DNA of 64,000 bases from Atribacterota bacterium (GCA_039638595.1 JBDIWM010000004.1:23938-87937); one strand, 5' to 3'; positions 37,209-47,740 are shown, counted from the stretch's first letter. Notes: generated from the sequence alone by a model not told the origin. Numbers and translations: made by a program.

Positions 37209-38099
37209 CTATGCACCCGGGCAAAATTCCCCAGTTTGTTTGGTATAAAATCGCTCTGCAGCCTTTACGGTGTTCGCCATAAGCATAGCGATGGTCATGG
37301 GACCGACCCCACCTGGAACAGGGGTAATAAAAGAAGCCTTGTGGGAAACACTCTCAAACTCTACATCACCGACGAGGTGATCTCCAACCTTATTGATTCC
37401 CACATCCACAACCACTACTCCTTCCCGGACCATATCTCCTTTAATCATCTCCGGCACCCCACAGGCAGCAACCAGAATATCAGCCCGGCGTGTGTATTCC
37501 AAAAGATTAGGAGTTCGAGTATGACAGATGGAAACCGTGGCGTTCGCCCCTTTTGCTTTCTGAACTAAAATCATGGCTAAAGGTTTACCGACAATGTTGC
37601 TTCTTCCTACGATGACTACATTCCTTCCCTCCACGTCAATCTGCGAACGCAGAAGTAACTCCTGCACGCCCCATGGGGTGCAGGGAAGAAATACCGGGTC
37701 TCCAATCATGAGTCGACCAAGGTTATACGGGTGAAATCCATCAACATCTTTATCTGGAGAAACCCGGTACAGCACTTCCTTCTCCAAGATTTGCGGTGGA
37801 AGCGGCAACTGAACCAGAATCCCGTGGACTCTGGTATCGTGGTTTAACCGTTCCACCAGGTCAAAAATTTCCTCTGGTCTGACGTCACCAGGTAAATGAT
37901 ATTTGAAAGAAGCAATTCCCAATCTGGCACAAGCCTTTTCCTTATTTCGTACATAGACTTGACTCGCAGGATTATTGCCCACCAGAATAACAGCTAAACC
38001 CGGCTGAAAATCCTTCGCTGAAAGATAAGCAATACGAGACTTCAGTTCTTCCTGGATTTTCTCGGCAATTCCCTTTCCATCAATAATCAAAGGAGTCAT
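37209..38099 (-). CDS. folD: FolD, methylene-THF dehydrogenase/cyclohydrolase
   Basis: A 296-residue bifunctional enzyme interconverting 5,10-methylene-, methenyl- and 10-formyl-tetrahydrofolate with NADP(H). Seen: VGNNPASQVYVRNKEKACA with the catalytic Tyr-Lys, HGILVQLPLP, DKDVDGFHPYNLGRL, CTPWGVQELL, VVIVGRSNIVGKPLA (nucleotide) and ITPVPGGVGPMTIAML. The ATG at 38099 has GAGAGG upstream; a longer frame from 38132 runs into the PHP gene. One-carbon units could connect to the gcvH/lpd genes at 56-58 kb. Confidence 0.96.
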   Translation of the reverse strand: MTPLIIDGKGIAEKIQEELKSRIAYLSAKDFQPGLAVILVGNNPASQVYVRNKEKACARLGIASFKYHLPGDVRPEEIFDLVERLNHDTRVHGILVQLPLPPQILEKEVLYRVSPDKDVDGFHPYNLGRLMIGDPVFLPCTPWGVQELLLRSQIDVEGRNVVIVGRSNIVGKPLAMILVQKAKGANATVSICHTRTPNLLEYTRRADILVAACGVPEMIKGDMVREGVVVVDVGINKVGDHLVGDVEFESVSHKASFITPVPGGVGPMTIAMLMANTVKAAERFYTKQTGEFCPGA

Positions 38100-38103
38100 C
38101 TTT

Positions 38104-38829
38104 TTACCTCTCCCTTCTCTCTCGATTCTCAAGGAATCGAATCAAATTCTCGTAGGAAGCATTGAGGATTCTGTCTCTGGGGAACCCCGTTTCCTGAAGC
38201 ATATTCAGAGCCTCACCAAATTCTCCCACTTCCTCACAAAAATGAGCATCGCTTGAAACCAAAATCCATCCTTTTCGCTTTTCAACTTCCCGGGCAATTG
38301 TCCGACAATTTTCTTTACTTCCCTTTCGGCTCACTGAAAAAGAACTGTTATTGACCTCGATTATTTTACCTCTGACCACGGTCTCTTCCACAACCCTATT
38401 ATAGTCCAGAGGAAACCGGGGATTTCCAGGATGAGCTACAATATCAACCATAGGGTTCTCAAGTGTGCGGAGTAACGCCTCGGTATTTTCTTCTCTCGTG
38501 CCCCCACGGAAGACCTGAGGATGAAAAGAGACGATAACAAAGTCGAGCTTGCGTAGCACTTTATCATCGAGGTCAAGTCTTCCGTCAAAATCAACAATAT
38601 CAACCTCGGCCCCAAAATAAACTCGAATTCCTTCAATCTCCTTAGGAAAGTGGCCTCGCGCCTCAAAGTACAGTGGCGAAGGCCCACCAGGCATGCTGGG
38701 ACTGTGATCAGCAATTCCCAAAACCTTAAGACCTTTTTTCAAAGCGACATGAACATTTTCAAGAACCGTGCTGTATCCATGGCCACTGGCGATAGTATGA
38801 ACATGCAAATCACCCCAGATTCTGACCAT
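38104..38829 (-). CDS. PHP-domain phosphoesterase (YcdX-like)
   Basis: A 241-residue PHP-fold metal hydrolase. The nine-ligand trinuclear pattern is visible: DLHVHTIASGHG, IADHSPS, FGAEVDIVD, VSFHPQVF, DIVAHPGNPR, EVNNSS and SSDAHFCEEVG. The family includes phosphatases of the YcdX type and histidinol-phosphatase-like enzymes; no His operon is here, so the substrate is unknown. It is followed by folD after four bases. Confidence 0.88.
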   Translation of the reverse strand: MVRIWGDLHVHTIASGHGYSTVLENVHVALKKGLKVLGIADHSPSMPGGPSPLYFEARGHFPKEIEGIRVYFGAEVDIVDFDGRLDLDDKVLRKLDFVIVSFHPQVFRGGTREENTEALLRTLENPMVDIVAHPGNPRFPLDYNRVVEETVVRGKIIEVNNSSFSVSRKGSKENCRTIAREVEKRKGWILVSSDAHFCEEVGEFGEALNMLQETGFPRDRILNASYENLIRFLENRERRER

Positions 38830-38846
38830 TCTTCGACCTCCATATT

Positions 38847-40046
38847 TTACCTGTCTTTTTTAAGAAACTTTCTTACCATGCCTTCAAACCCCGAAATCGG
38901 CGGATCACTCAGCAAATCCAGGCCCCGTAACCAGGCATTATAACAAGCCCATTGATGGAAAAAAGCCACCATCTGTCCTACCATTTCCAAGCCACTCTGG
39001 TGATAAACAAGCTCGAGCCACGAAATTCCTGCTCCTTGCAATAGCGAAAGGAGTGCTAAATTTTCAGCCTGATGCAACCGACAAAAAGAAACCCGGTTTA
39101 AGAGAGCCCATTCCTCAAAAAAGAACTCTTCTTGAAGCTGAGGGGGAAACCGAAAAGGCAAACACTGTTTATCTCCTTCGCTACGGATAACCACAAAAAG
39201 TGTCGAAGCCGAATCCTCTTTCCAGAACGACCAATCTCGACACGTATCCCAAAAGAAGAGAGAATCCCTTACCTTGAAACCCATACTTTTCTCCCCCCGG
39301 CAACTCTTTTCCAAAAGTGGCAAAAATGACTGCAAAAGCGTAAGGAGGAACTGATTATCAACCAGAAAACATACCTCTTTCCATCCCACCTCATTCCGCA
39401 ACAAAAGAAGAGACATGAGCATCGCTTCTTCTTGGAGAAGAGGATATCCTGCAATCAATCCTTGCTCCAATTCTTCCACCCTGATTCCCAAACATAAAAG
39501 CGGAAGATACAGGAGCGCCCCTCGATGCCAGAAATAATGATACCCATCTTCAACAGGAAAAAAAGGGTAAAAAATGATTCTGGCTGCTTCAGCTAAAATC
39601 CCATGAGCACTGCCTAAAAAAACCCTTTTCCAGGGAAAAACAAAACTGAGAGTAAGAAACTTAAACTCCTCTACGCGCCGGGAAAGAATGACTCCTAAGG
39701 TTTCTGCTGGAGGAAGACTGGTAATCAGTTTTTCTAAAAGCACAAGATCAGAGTCACTACAGAAATAGAAAAACTGATCCCCATTACCAGAGAGAACATA
39801 CTCCCGAAAAAAATTCTGCAAAAAAAGGATTATTTCGCTGCTTCCCAAAAAAACCACGTTCCTGGAAAGACGAAGGACAGCACGATGAAAGCTGGCTAAT
39901 TGTTCCAGATTGACCACCATATCCCGAAAAGGAGGCACAGGAAAGGTATGGCGTAAATTTCCAGCCTCTTTTTTAAGTGCTTCCATAGCAGGAAGAACCC
40001 GGACAAATTCTACTCGTATCCTTTTTCTTTTTTTCTTTCTCTCCAT
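38847..40046 (-). CDS. Degenerate phosphoglucose isomerase-like (SIS-fold) protein
   Basis: A 399-residue protein that does not match a family by its active-site motifs. Reading the order of features suggests a Pgi relative: [17 protein letters not shown] where Pgi has its GGS sugar-phosphate loop, [10 protein letters not shown] where Pgi has SKT, a FLPLLEKS stretch where Pgi has the ESLGK region, and a C-terminus [20 protein letters not shown] ending [11 protein letters not shown] that echoes the GVExGK end. The catalytic residues look lost. It is Leu/Phe/Trp-rich but has no signal peptide. The start is uncertain (ATG 40046 or 39986). It overlaps the cimA stop. The family assignment is inference. 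Confidence 0.5.
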   Translation of the reverse strand: MERKKKRKRIRVEFVRVLPAMEALKKEAGNLRHTFPVPPFRDMVVNLEQLASFHRAVLRLSRNVVFLGSSEIILFLQNFFREYVLSGNGDQFFYFCSDSDLVLLEKLITSLPPAETLGVILSRRVEEFKFLTLSFVFPWKRVFLGSAHGILAEAARIIFYPFFPVEDGYHYFWHRGALLYLPLLCLGIRVEELEQGLIAGYPLLQEEAMLMSLLLLRNEVGWKEVCFLVDNQFLLTLLQSFLPLLEKSCRGEKSMGFKVRDSLFFWDTCRDWSFWKEDSASTLFVVIRSEGDKQCLPFRFPPQLQEEFFFEEWALLNRVSFCRLHQAENLALLSLLQGAGISWLELVYHQSGLEMVGQMVAFFHQWACYNAWLRGLDLLSDPPISGFEGMVRKFLKKDR

Positions 40047-41605
40047 AACCCGTACTGGATACTGTCTACCAGAGCTTCCCAGCTCGCCTCAATGATATCA
40101 GTCGAAACACCCACCGTGCCCCAGGTTTTCTCTCCGTCGGTAGACTGAATCAGTACTCGAATTCGAGCTGCAGTTCCCTCTTTTTCCGATAAAACCCTCA
40201 CCTTGTAATCGGCAAGCCGAATTTTCTCCAAAGATGGGTAAATCTTTTGCAAAGCCTTCCTTAACGCGTTGTCCAGGGCATGCACCGGTCCATCCCCTTC
40301 AGCAGCCGTATGGACCACGTCGCTATCCACTCTCACTTTAATCGTCGCTTCAGTTATTGTATTTCCTTCGCCCCGCTTTTCCACAATCACTCGAAACCCT
40401 TCCAGGTTGAAGAATTTCATCATCTCTCCCAGGGCTTCTCGTAAGAGAATTTCAAACGATGCGTCTGCTCCTTCAAACTGATACCCTTCATTCTCAGCTT
40501 CTTTAATTTTTTGAATCAATGTCGTTACCCTGGGATCCCGGAGATCCAATTTCACACCCATCTCCCCTGCCCGATAAATCAGGTTACTTCTTCCAGCCTG
40601 ATCAGAGACGAGAATCCTCCGTTCGTTACCCACCAGTTCCGGTGAAACGTGCTCATACGTCCTCGGATGGCGAAGTATGGCACTGGCGTGAATTCCACCC
40701 TTATGAGCAAATGCACTTCGACCCACATATGGTTGATACTCATCGTGCTTCATGTTGGCAATCTCACTTACAAAATGGGAAGCATCAAAAATTTTCCGGA
40801 GGTTCTCATCTGAAATAGGGTGAATATTCATCTTGAGCTTTAGATTCGGTATGATGGCACAGAGATTCGCATTGCCGCACCGCTCTCCATATCCGTTCAT
40901 AGTGCCCTGGATATGGGCTGCTCCCATTCGTACCGCTACTAGACTGTTGGCTACCGCTACACCACTGTCGTTATGCGCGTGAATTCCAAGTTTAACGTCT
41001 TGACAAGAAACAAAGAAATCCCAAACCTTTCGGAAAATTTCTTCTACCTCAAAAGGAAGCGTCCCCCCGTTCGTATCGCAAAGCACCAAAGTTCGAGACC
41101 CAGCCTCATAGGCAACCTGCAAAGTTCGAAGTGCATAACCTGGGTCCTCTTTAAAGCCATCAAAAAAATGCTCCGCATCAAAAATGACTTCTCGCCCTTC
41201 TCGAGTAAGAAACGATACCGAATCCTCAATCATTTTGAGATTTTCATCGAGAGTGGTCTTTAATGCCTCTCGTACATGCAAAACCCAGGATTTCCCAAAA
41301 ACAGTCACCGCTGGAGTTTCAGCCTCCAGAAGCAACCGGATGTTGTGATCTTCCTCCACTTTAGTTCCCGCTTTTCGTGTGCTTCCGAAAGCGCTAATTT
41401 TTGCCGTTTTAAGGTGTACCTTTTTGATCTCTTTAAAAAAATTGGCATCCTTGGGATTGGAACCAGGCCATCCCCCCTCAATATACTGGAAACCCAACTC
41501 GTCAAGCTTTTCGGCAATCTGCACTTTATCATAAACAGAAAAATTAATTCCTTCCGCCTGCGAACCATCTCTCAAGGTGGTATCATAAATCTCGACGCTA
41601 TTCAT
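40010..41605 (-). CDS. cimA: (R)-citramalate synthase
   Basis: A 531-residue LeuA-family acyltransferase condensing pyruvate with acetyl-CoA to citramalate, the entry to threonine-independent isoleucine synthesis. Seen: [32 protein letters not shown] (typical of CimA rather than LeuA), [18 protein letters not shown] and [15 protein letters not shown]. The C-terminal third is the allosteric domain ([20 protein letters not shown]). It overlaps the HAD gene by four bases. The remaining isoleucine/leucine genes are not in the window. Confidence 0.93.
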   Translation of the reverse strand: MNSVEIYDTTLRDGSQAEGINFSVYDKVQIAEKLDELGFQYIEGGWPGSNPKDANFFKEIKKVHLKTAKISAFGSTRKAGTKVEEDHNIRLLLEAETPAVTVFGKSWVLHVREALKTTLDENLKMIEDSVSFLTREGREVIFDAEHFFDGFKEDPGYALRTLQVAYEAGSRTLVLCDTNGGTLPFEVEEIFRKVWDFFVSCQDVKLGIHAHNDSGVAVANSLVAVRMGAAHIQGTMNGYGERCGNANLCAIIPNLKLKMNIHPISDENLRKIFDASHFVSEIANMKHDEYQPYVGRSAFAHKGGIHASAILRHPRTYEHVSPELVGNERRILVSDQAGRSNLIYRAGEMGVKLDLRDPRVTTLIQKIKEAENEGYQFEGADASFEILLREALGEMMKFFNLEGFRVIVEKRGEGNTITEATIKVRVDSDVVHTAAEGDGPVHALDNALRKALQKIYPSLEKIRLADYKVRVLSEKEGTAARIRVLIQSTDGEKTWGTVGVSTDIIEASWEALVDSIQYGLWRERKKEKGYE

Positions 41606-42393
41606 TCCTTTTCACCCCTTGCCAGCATTCCTCGAAGCTCAAAAAGATTTTCTACCACAAGATCTGGCTTTACCTGGGATACTTCAACATCCTCCCGGGA
41701 AGTGACACCGGTCAGAACCAATACCGAGAAGACTCCACAACCCACCCCCAGGGCAATATCGGTATCCAGACGGTCTCCAACAATGACCGTTTCTTCTTTT
41801 CGGAAACCTCTCGTCTCCAAAAGAAGGTTCAGAATTAGCGGTGAAGGTTTTCCAAAAACTCGCGCCTTTTTCCCCGAACAGACTTCGATGCCGGCAATAA
41901 TTGCTCCAGCACCAGGCAAAAGTCCATTATCAGTGGGGTAGGTTGGATCAGGATTAGTTCCAATAAACTCAGCACCCCCTTGAATGTAACGAAATGCCCG
42001 ACTCATCTTTCGAAAATTGAATTTTCGATCCATTCCCGCCACCACAAAATCGGCTTCCCCTTTTGACACAAGATGAAGCCCACAGCTTTTCAGTTCCTTC
42101 TTAAGTCCCTCTTCACCAATGACGTAGACCCGAGCTCCCGGTCGAGTTTCACCCAAAAATTTTGCCACCGCAAACGCTGACGTCAGGACCTCTTCGGGAA
42201 ATGCGCTGATGCCCATCCTCTCAAGTTTTTCAACGTACTCCTTTCGTGTCAGAAATGTATTGTTGGAAAGAAAGGCAACATTATACCGGTGGGTTCGTAA
42301 AAAATCGACAAACTCTTGGCCACCAGGAATAGGCTGATTTAACAAATACAGTACTCCATCGAGATCCAGAACAAAGTTTTTCCAGTCCCTCAA
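41602..42393 (-). CDS. HAD-IIA family sugar-phosphatase (NagD-like)
   Basis: A 263-residue haloacid-dehalogenase phosphatase, subclass IIA. Motifs: [19 protein letters not shown] (catalytic Asp pair), [25 protein letters not shown] and [16 protein letters not shown]. Substrates in the family are sugar phosphates or nitrophenyl phosphate analogues. The TTG at 42393 is chosen: GGAGG lies eight bases upstream and the promoter -10 ends at 42429, so starts at 42408 or further upstream would have little or no leader. It is the first gene of the cimA operon. Confidence 0.9.
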   Translation of the reverse strand: MRDWKNFVLDLDGVLYLLNQPIPGGQEFVDFLRTHRYNVAFLSNNTFLTRKEYVEKLERMGISAFPEEVLTSAFAVAKFLGETRPGARVYVIGEEGLKKELKSCGLHLVSKGEADFVVAGMDRKFNFRKMSRAFRYIQGGAEFIGTNPDPTYPTDNGLLPGAGAIIAGIEVCSGKKARVFGKPSPLILNLLLETRGFRKEETVIVGDRLDTDIALGVGCGVFSVLVLTGVTSREDVEVSQVKPDLVVENLFELRGMLARGEKE

Positions 42394-42428
42394 GCAAGCT
42401 GCCTCCATTTTGGAATTGTTAGATAACA

Positions 42429-42457
42429 ATGATACAAAAAAAGCAAAATGAAGTCAA
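42429..42457 (-). promoter_or_regulatory. Promoter of the HAD-cimA operon
   Basis: On the minus strand, -35 TTGACT and -10 TATCAT with a 17-base T-rich spacer. Transcription would begin about 30 bases before the TTG start of the HAD phosphatase. The long run of tightly spaced genes from here to about 17 kb has few other gaps where promoters could lie. Confidence 0.7.
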
Positions 42458-42570
42458 AAACAACTCACTGCGGAAATAAACAAAGGGAAAAAAGAATGGC
42501 CTATTCCCTGTTGAAAATCAAAGAATCATCGCAAAACTCGATAAATTTCCACCAATTTATTTCAAAGCCG

Positions 42571-43541
42571 TCAATGGGAATGCGAGATTAACCACCTGGC
42601 GACTTCCACGTCAGTGACTAAATCGGTAATCCACTTTCCCCTTAGGGCCCCTAAAATTGTTTCTCTCTTTTCTAATCCTCCAGCCATGCCAATAATCCTT
42701 TTCGCGTTACGTTTCAATCTTTCGAGGTCCACAGCAATCCTCCTTGAATCAAGCACACTACGCACGATTTTACCCTCCACATCAAAAAAATTGCCACAAA
42801 TGGCTCCTACAGCCTTATTTTGAACTAGTCTCTCAATTTCATCCGGACGAAAATCACCCGTTTCAATCAACAAACTCGTTTCTTGTTTGATTCCTCCTAT
42901 ACCTACTAAGGCAACATCTACACTTTCTGCCATTTCCAGAATTTCCCTTACTTCGCCATCCTGCAGAAACACTTCTCGACTGGCAGAATTTCTGGCAAAA
43001 GCAGGAGCCAGCAAATAAAAAGGTTCTCCCCCAGGTGTTTACTGAAAGAACGTACCAGTTCGATAGCCAGTGTCTTCCAGCGTCTTCCGCCGTAACTTCC
43101 CATCATTTGTACAATCTTCAAATCGGGAAAATGAAAAAATGGTAAATAATTGAGAACTTCCCAGAGGGTTCTTCCATACGCAACCCCGACACTGGCGTAA
43201 GAATGTGATTCCAGACACGATTTCAAAAAACCGGCTGCCGCCTGAGCTACAGCTTTTGTCACACGCTCGGTTCCACTGTATGCTTCAGCAACTACAGCAT
43301 CTTTCAAGGCAAACTCTTCCTTTAACCTGGATGATAATTCTCGATCAACTTCTCCGGTTCTTCGAATACGGATCTCCACAAGCCCAAGCTCTCTAGCTCT
43401 TTTCAGAGTCCGAAAAACTTTCTGAGGGGAGATACCCACAATTTCGGCTATCTTTCCCTGGTTCAAATCAGAAAGGTAATAAAGCTCAGCTATTTTGACC
43501 ATGAGATCGACGTTTTCTGAAGTTCTTTTTTTTCGGGTCAA
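42571..43541 (-). pseudogene. SorC-family transcriptional regulator, frameshifted
   Basis: A sugar-responsive SorC/DeoR-type regulator split into two frames. The 5' part (42948-43541) has the N-terminal HTH (QGKIAEIVGISPQKVFRTLK) and the start of the effector domain (VGVAYGRTLWEVL, VQMMGSYGG). The 3' part resumes at FYLLAPAFARNSASREVF and runs to 42571 (ALVGIGGIKQETSLL, ICGNFFDVEGK). The break is at a run of five C on the plus strand (43028-43032); one extra base there would restore a continuous protein of about 320 residues. Probably it once controlled the adjacent aldolase/dehydrogenase genes. A sequencing slip is possible, but the neighbours are also broken. Confidence 0.85.
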
Positions 43542-43567
43542 AGATTTCCAACCGCCTTTTCCAAACT

Positions 43568-44499
43568 CTACGAACTCGATTCGGTCTCCAGTTCTTTCGG
43601 AACCCCTCTGATACTGTTCTCTAGCTCTTCCTTCTGCGCTGAGTTCAACCTGGTTAACGGCTTTCGAGAGTATCTCCCCTCAAAGCCAAACAAATCCATC
43701 ACCGCTTTCACGCCACTTACCCCAAATTTGCCAGAGACCAGAGAATTTAGCTTAACAATTTTGCGACGGAACCACAAGCCGCGCTCCAAATCCCTATCTA
43801 CAGCCAGAGAAAACAGTCAACAACACAAATCAGGAAAAACATTCGCCAAAGATAAAACCCCACCCACAGTCCCCAAAAGCATGGCGGGAAAAAAGAAATC
43901 TGCTGAACCAGCCAAAACCCAGCAATCCTCGCCCAGTGAAGCGGTAATATACGAATCATAATTACCCTTAGAACTATCTTTGACTCCAAAAATTCTGGGG
44001 TGTTTGGGCGTTTACTTACTCGAGTAACCAGAGAAGAAGACAAACACACATTGTTAGCTACCGAAGGGTTATTATAAAGAAGAACCGGAGTACCAATGTG
44101 CTCGGCAACTTCTGTAAAATACCCAAACAGCGCGTCGTCGGTCATTCTTTTAGCAAAAAAGGAAGGAGGCAACAAGCTAATGAAATCTACACCCAGAGAG
44201 GAAAGTTCCCGAGCAAGTTCAACCGATTCGACTGTAGATTCACAACTCGCTCCAGCGATAATGACTTTATTACTCCGAAACGACATGACAACTTTTGTTA
44301 CTTCGATTTTTTCTTCGTAACCCGAGCCCCGAAACTCACCATTGGTACCCAGCACAAAATACCCTCTGAGAGGAGTCTGGTTCATTTTTCCTATATTCCT
44401 TTTCAAGGCTCCAAAGTCGATTTCCCCTTTTTCATCAAAAGGGGTAACAATGGGAGCAAAAATACCGCTCAGTTTTTCCCTGACTCCCACAACACTCAT
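43568..44499 (-). pseudogene. DapA-family aldolase/lyase, frameshift and internal stop
   Basis: Dihydrodipicolinate-synthase-like TIM-barrel protein, about 310 codons in all. The start is good (GIFAPIVTPFDEKGEIDF, VLGTNGEFRG, PVLLYNNPSVANN). Near 44000-44012 the frame is lost by one base; reading on in the second frame gives IFGVKDSSKGNYDSYITASL, with the Schiff-base Lys, and GTVGGVLSLANVFPDL. An in-frame TGA follows at 43817-43819, after which the frame runs intact to 43568 (GVSGVKAVMDLFGFEG). The ATG overlaps the dehydrogenase stop (ATGA), showing a former operon. Originally perhaps a 2-keto-3-deoxy-sugar-acid aldolase. Confidence 0.88.
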
Positions 44500-45245
44500 G
44501 CATGAATCTCCTTTCCTATCCTCTCCATAGCTCTCATTAGGTTTTCCACAGCTTTCACCGCCACCCGTTCGCTACATTCTCGAGTTAAACCAGCAACGTG
44601 AGGAGTAACAATGATATTCTCCAACAAAAAAAGAGGATGATCACATGAAGGAGGCTCTTTTTCAAAGACGTCCGTTGCAGCCCTAGCAATCCACTTTTCC
44701 TGAAGCGCCCTACACAGAGCAGGGGTGTCAACTACAGACCCTCAAGAAACGTTGATCAAGAAAGCGGTTGGCCTCATTTTTTAGCTCTCTTTCCCCAATC
44801 ATACTCACCGTGTTTTCGCTCAAAGGAACATGCAAGCACACAAAATCACTTCTTTCCAGCAACGCATCCAGATGGTTAACCCGCTCTACTGATAGTTCAA
44901 ATCCTTCCTCTGCAAAAGGATCGTAAAAAAGAACTTTCATACCCAAACTCAACAAACTCAAGGCTATCCGAACCGTTTCCCTTTCTATAAGGCCGAAACC
45001 CACCAACCCCAGAGTTTTTCCTTGAATCTCAAAAGCTCGGTAGGCATAACGAATATCCCATTCTCCCTGACGCATCCGTTTATCAAAATCAAAAAGATTC
45101 TTGGCTAGCGCAAGAATAAATGATATGGTGTGCTCTGCCACCGAAAGGGCATTGGCCCCTTTTACATTGAGAACTTCTATTCCCTTTTTTCGAGCACATT
45201 CGACATCGATATTATCGAGACCAGCTCCAACCCGGGAATCAAGGT
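44496..45245 (-). pseudogene. D-2-hydroxyacid dehydrogenase (SerA-like), truncated and broken
   Basis: NAD-binding core of a D-isomer-specific 2-hydroxyacid dehydrogenase: DSRVGAGLDNIDVECARKKG, ALSVAEHTISFILALAKN, the nucleotide loop GLVGFGLIERETVRIALSLL and FVCLHVPLSENT. Three defects: the first roughly 75 residues are absent, replaced at about 45245 by the tail of the GTPase gene; a frameshift lies near 44770; and NVS*GSVVDTPAL carries a TGA where the family has Arg (a CGA to TGA change). Beyond it the frame continues through ATDVFEKEPP and ITPHVAG-like sequence (IVTPHVAGLTRE) to 44496. Confidence 0.85.
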
Positions 45246-46179
45246 GCATGATGAGAGATTCCAGAATATCCACTGCCTTTTTCGCTATAGCGACTTGAAA
45301 AGTACGGTTCTTTTCATGAGCGAGAAGGGCGAAAAGATACCGGGAAACCCCCTCCATGCCGCTTCGATGGAGAAGGGTTGGGGTCATTCCGTTTTTGACC
45401 CTCAAGGGCCAAACGAGCTGAAAAAGGGAAAATAAGTTGTTCAGTATCCATGCCGATTTCTTCTGGCAGAGTTTTTTTGAGGAAAGCAAGAAGGGTCACC
45501 GTCTCATTTTCCTGCAGATAATCAACCTTATTAAAGACGAAAATGAGATGTGCGACTTTGGAACGTACTACTCGCAAAAATTCGACTTCGACTTCGGTAA
45601 TAGGCGGATCAGCGGATAAAAGAAAAAAAGCCGCATCACACTGAGGGAAAAAGCCAAGCGTAACTTCGGTGTTATGGCGAAAGGTCAATCCAATACCAGG
45701 AGTATCGATGAGTACCACCCCAGCCTGCAAGAGCGACGAAGGATAGAAAACCTCTACCTGTGATACATATTTACTGTTTTCCGGGTTTCCTACTTCGGTC
45801 ACAAACTGCGAGAGAAAATTGGTGAGTTCCTTTCGATCCTCCCCTTACCACTCTTCCTCTTTTTCTCCCTCAAAGAGAATGTATACCCGGGGTTTAGGGC
45901 CAAAAAGAAGAAAGGTAGGTATCGCCGTAAGAGGCAAAATCGCAGTCGGAAGCACTTCCTCACCAAGAAAAGCATTAATGAAGGTACTTTTTTCTCGCTT
46001 GAATTGCCCCAGAACTACAAGATGAAATCGTTCATTGAGTAACCTTTCCTTAAGACCGAGCACCACTTTGCGTTCATCTTCAAAGTCAGACCCCAGGTGT
46101 TCGAATGCTCCCAGGGTTTCCTCAAAAAGGGAGTGGAGATCTTTTTTTCTTTAAGCGTGATCTCTTTGTCCTCGCTCAT
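45246..46179 (-). pseudogene. Dynamin-family GTPase, multiply disrupted and 3'-truncated
   Basis: Remnant of a bacterial dynamin-like GTPase. The original start is an ATG at 46179 behind GGAGG. Defects in order: a frameshift in a run of A near 46145; a P-loop reading GQFKREKSTFINAFLG, where the family has GKS (Gly to Glu); an in-frame TAA at 45845-45847; and a frameshift near 45385. Recognisable parts include VVLIDTPGIGLT (switch/G3), FVFNKVDYLQ (NKxD) and RSGMEGVSRYLFALLAHEK. The helical C-terminal half is missing: the frame passes at about 45245 straight into a dehydrogenase core. Confidence 0.85.
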
Positions 46180-46340
46180 ACCAATTCCTCCTACGTTCTG
46201 GTAGAATTCACAAAGTAGGAGTCATCAACCCATGAGGGTAGTTGTGCGGTGAACTCCATCACCGGCTGGGGATTTTTCCCCAAAGAGCTTTTTAGAGCAC
46301 CAGAAAAGAATGCCCTGTCAAACGAAATTTTTCCCAGTAC

Positions 46341-46745
46341 TCATCCCCAGAGACCAAATAATCCCACTCCAAGACCTGCAATGGCCGATAATCCCAGGAA
46401 GACCACCGGATTCTGCTTGAAAAAATACTAGGAGAAACGCGACCAAAGCCATGGCGCTCGTTATTCCAGAACTACCAGTGGTTAAGCCCCCTATAGGCCT
46501 CGGTAGCAATCGATATCAATGCCGAAACAACTAGGTCTATAATTACTCTTCGAAGACCACAGAGAATACTCTTTACCAGGAGATGGTCATAGTATCTACG
46601 CACAACCATAGCAATGACGAAGAAAGGTGCAAGAACCAATCTCGATGGTGCCATGACGGATCCGAAAATTCCTTGAACCTTGTAACCCCCATACGCGGCA
46701 GCATTCAGCACCTTGGAGCTTGGGACGGACTCAGAGATTGCCCAA
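46341..46745 (-). pseudogene. Chromate/anion transporter (ChrA family) fragment
   Basis: Only the C-terminal membrane half of a ChrA-type transporter remains. [20 protein letters not shown] followed by KVQGIFGSVMAP is the family motif (ESxPGP then NAAxxxGY), with the PGP element itself altered. Helices follow (SRLVLAPFFVIAMVVRRYY, IIDLVVSALISIA), then a stop at 46472, and in two further frames ALVAFLLVFF and the C-terminal helix NPVVFLGLSAIAGLGVGLFG ending at a TGA at 46341. The upstream edge at about 46745 joins directly to a MutS-like gene fragment. Confidence 0.75.
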
Positions 46746-47740
46746 AGGTTCGAGCAAAAGTGGTCTTACTACCCTGATTTGGACCAGAAACGAGGAGCAC
46801 TCGTCCTTTTCCCTGCAAAAAGAAATCGTTGCAGACCACGGATTTACCCTCAATCATCAACTGATACGCTAGCGCTAGATCAAAACCCTCATAATCGTAA
46901 ATCTCTTACAGGTATCAGACACCTCCGGATAACAGAATGAAAGACCTATCCCCGAAATGAAGCAATATATTCAATATTCAAGACAGGCCATATAAAACTA
47001 CTCTCTCAATCGAACGCAGCGATAGTATCATCCAGGAAATCGGCATTCTCAGTACAGTACCGTTCCAGATGGGAACAAACTTCCGGAAACAATCTGGCCA
47101 CCAATTCTATAATCTTGGCTTCGATGTGATTCATATCCACACTGATTGAATACTGAACGCGGTAGTCCTTCACGGCGTGCTGCTTGAATTCAGCAAAAAC
47201 CCTTTCTATTTCCACGCTGTAATATCAAAAGACAATAACGAACCGTTGATAAATCATCTTTGAGTTTTTTGCCGTATCCCTGAGCATTCTGAAACGCCCA
47301 GACTGAACATAGAAGATTTTCAATCCATGAGACTTAATTTCGATAGAAGACAAGTCCTGGGCAAATTTTTCGACCGCTTCACAGTATGTTGCCACCGCTT
47401 CAAGAAACCATCCCTCTTTATTGTATTGAGTGCAGTTTGCCACTCAGGTTGAGATGCGATCGCACGAAATGCATCTTCTAGAAAAACTCTTTAACGCTTA
47501 CAAAAAGCGCTTCGTTCTCGAGATCCTGCATCACTTCCTGACGATATAAAACGACATCCACACTCGGTAACGAGAGATAAAAAACGCCCGAAGCTGATAT
47601 TCATCTTCTCAGCTTGCAGTCATCGTCTTAACAATCTGGTCAAGATTGAAATCAACGAAAAAATCGGGTTCAGAAAGTATCTCCCATATCCCACTTCTAT
47701 TCAACCCCTCCGGCAAAAGTACACTTTTTAAAGCCATCAT
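46746..47740 (-). pseudogene. MutS-related ATPase, multiply frameshifted and cut after Walker A
   Basis: Remnant of a MutS-like ATPase of the short family with an LDQI-type N-terminus. Pieces in order: LLPEG and FFVDFNLDQIVKTMTA (from an ATG at 47740 with AGAGGT upstream); [105 protein letters not shown]; and the Walker [18 protein letters not shown]. At least four frame changes are needed to read through. The gene ends abruptly at about 46745, where a ChrA fragment begins; the signature and Walker B regions are gone. Confidence 0.8.

Noticed and set aside
46249..46431. Plus-strand 60-codon frame near the ChrA remnant
   Set aside because: Antisense to the ChrA C-terminus; composition is that of a shadow frame.
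42571..47740. Insertion sequence or prophage as the cause of the decay region
   Set aside because: No transposase, integrase, terminal inverted repeats or target duplications are visible.
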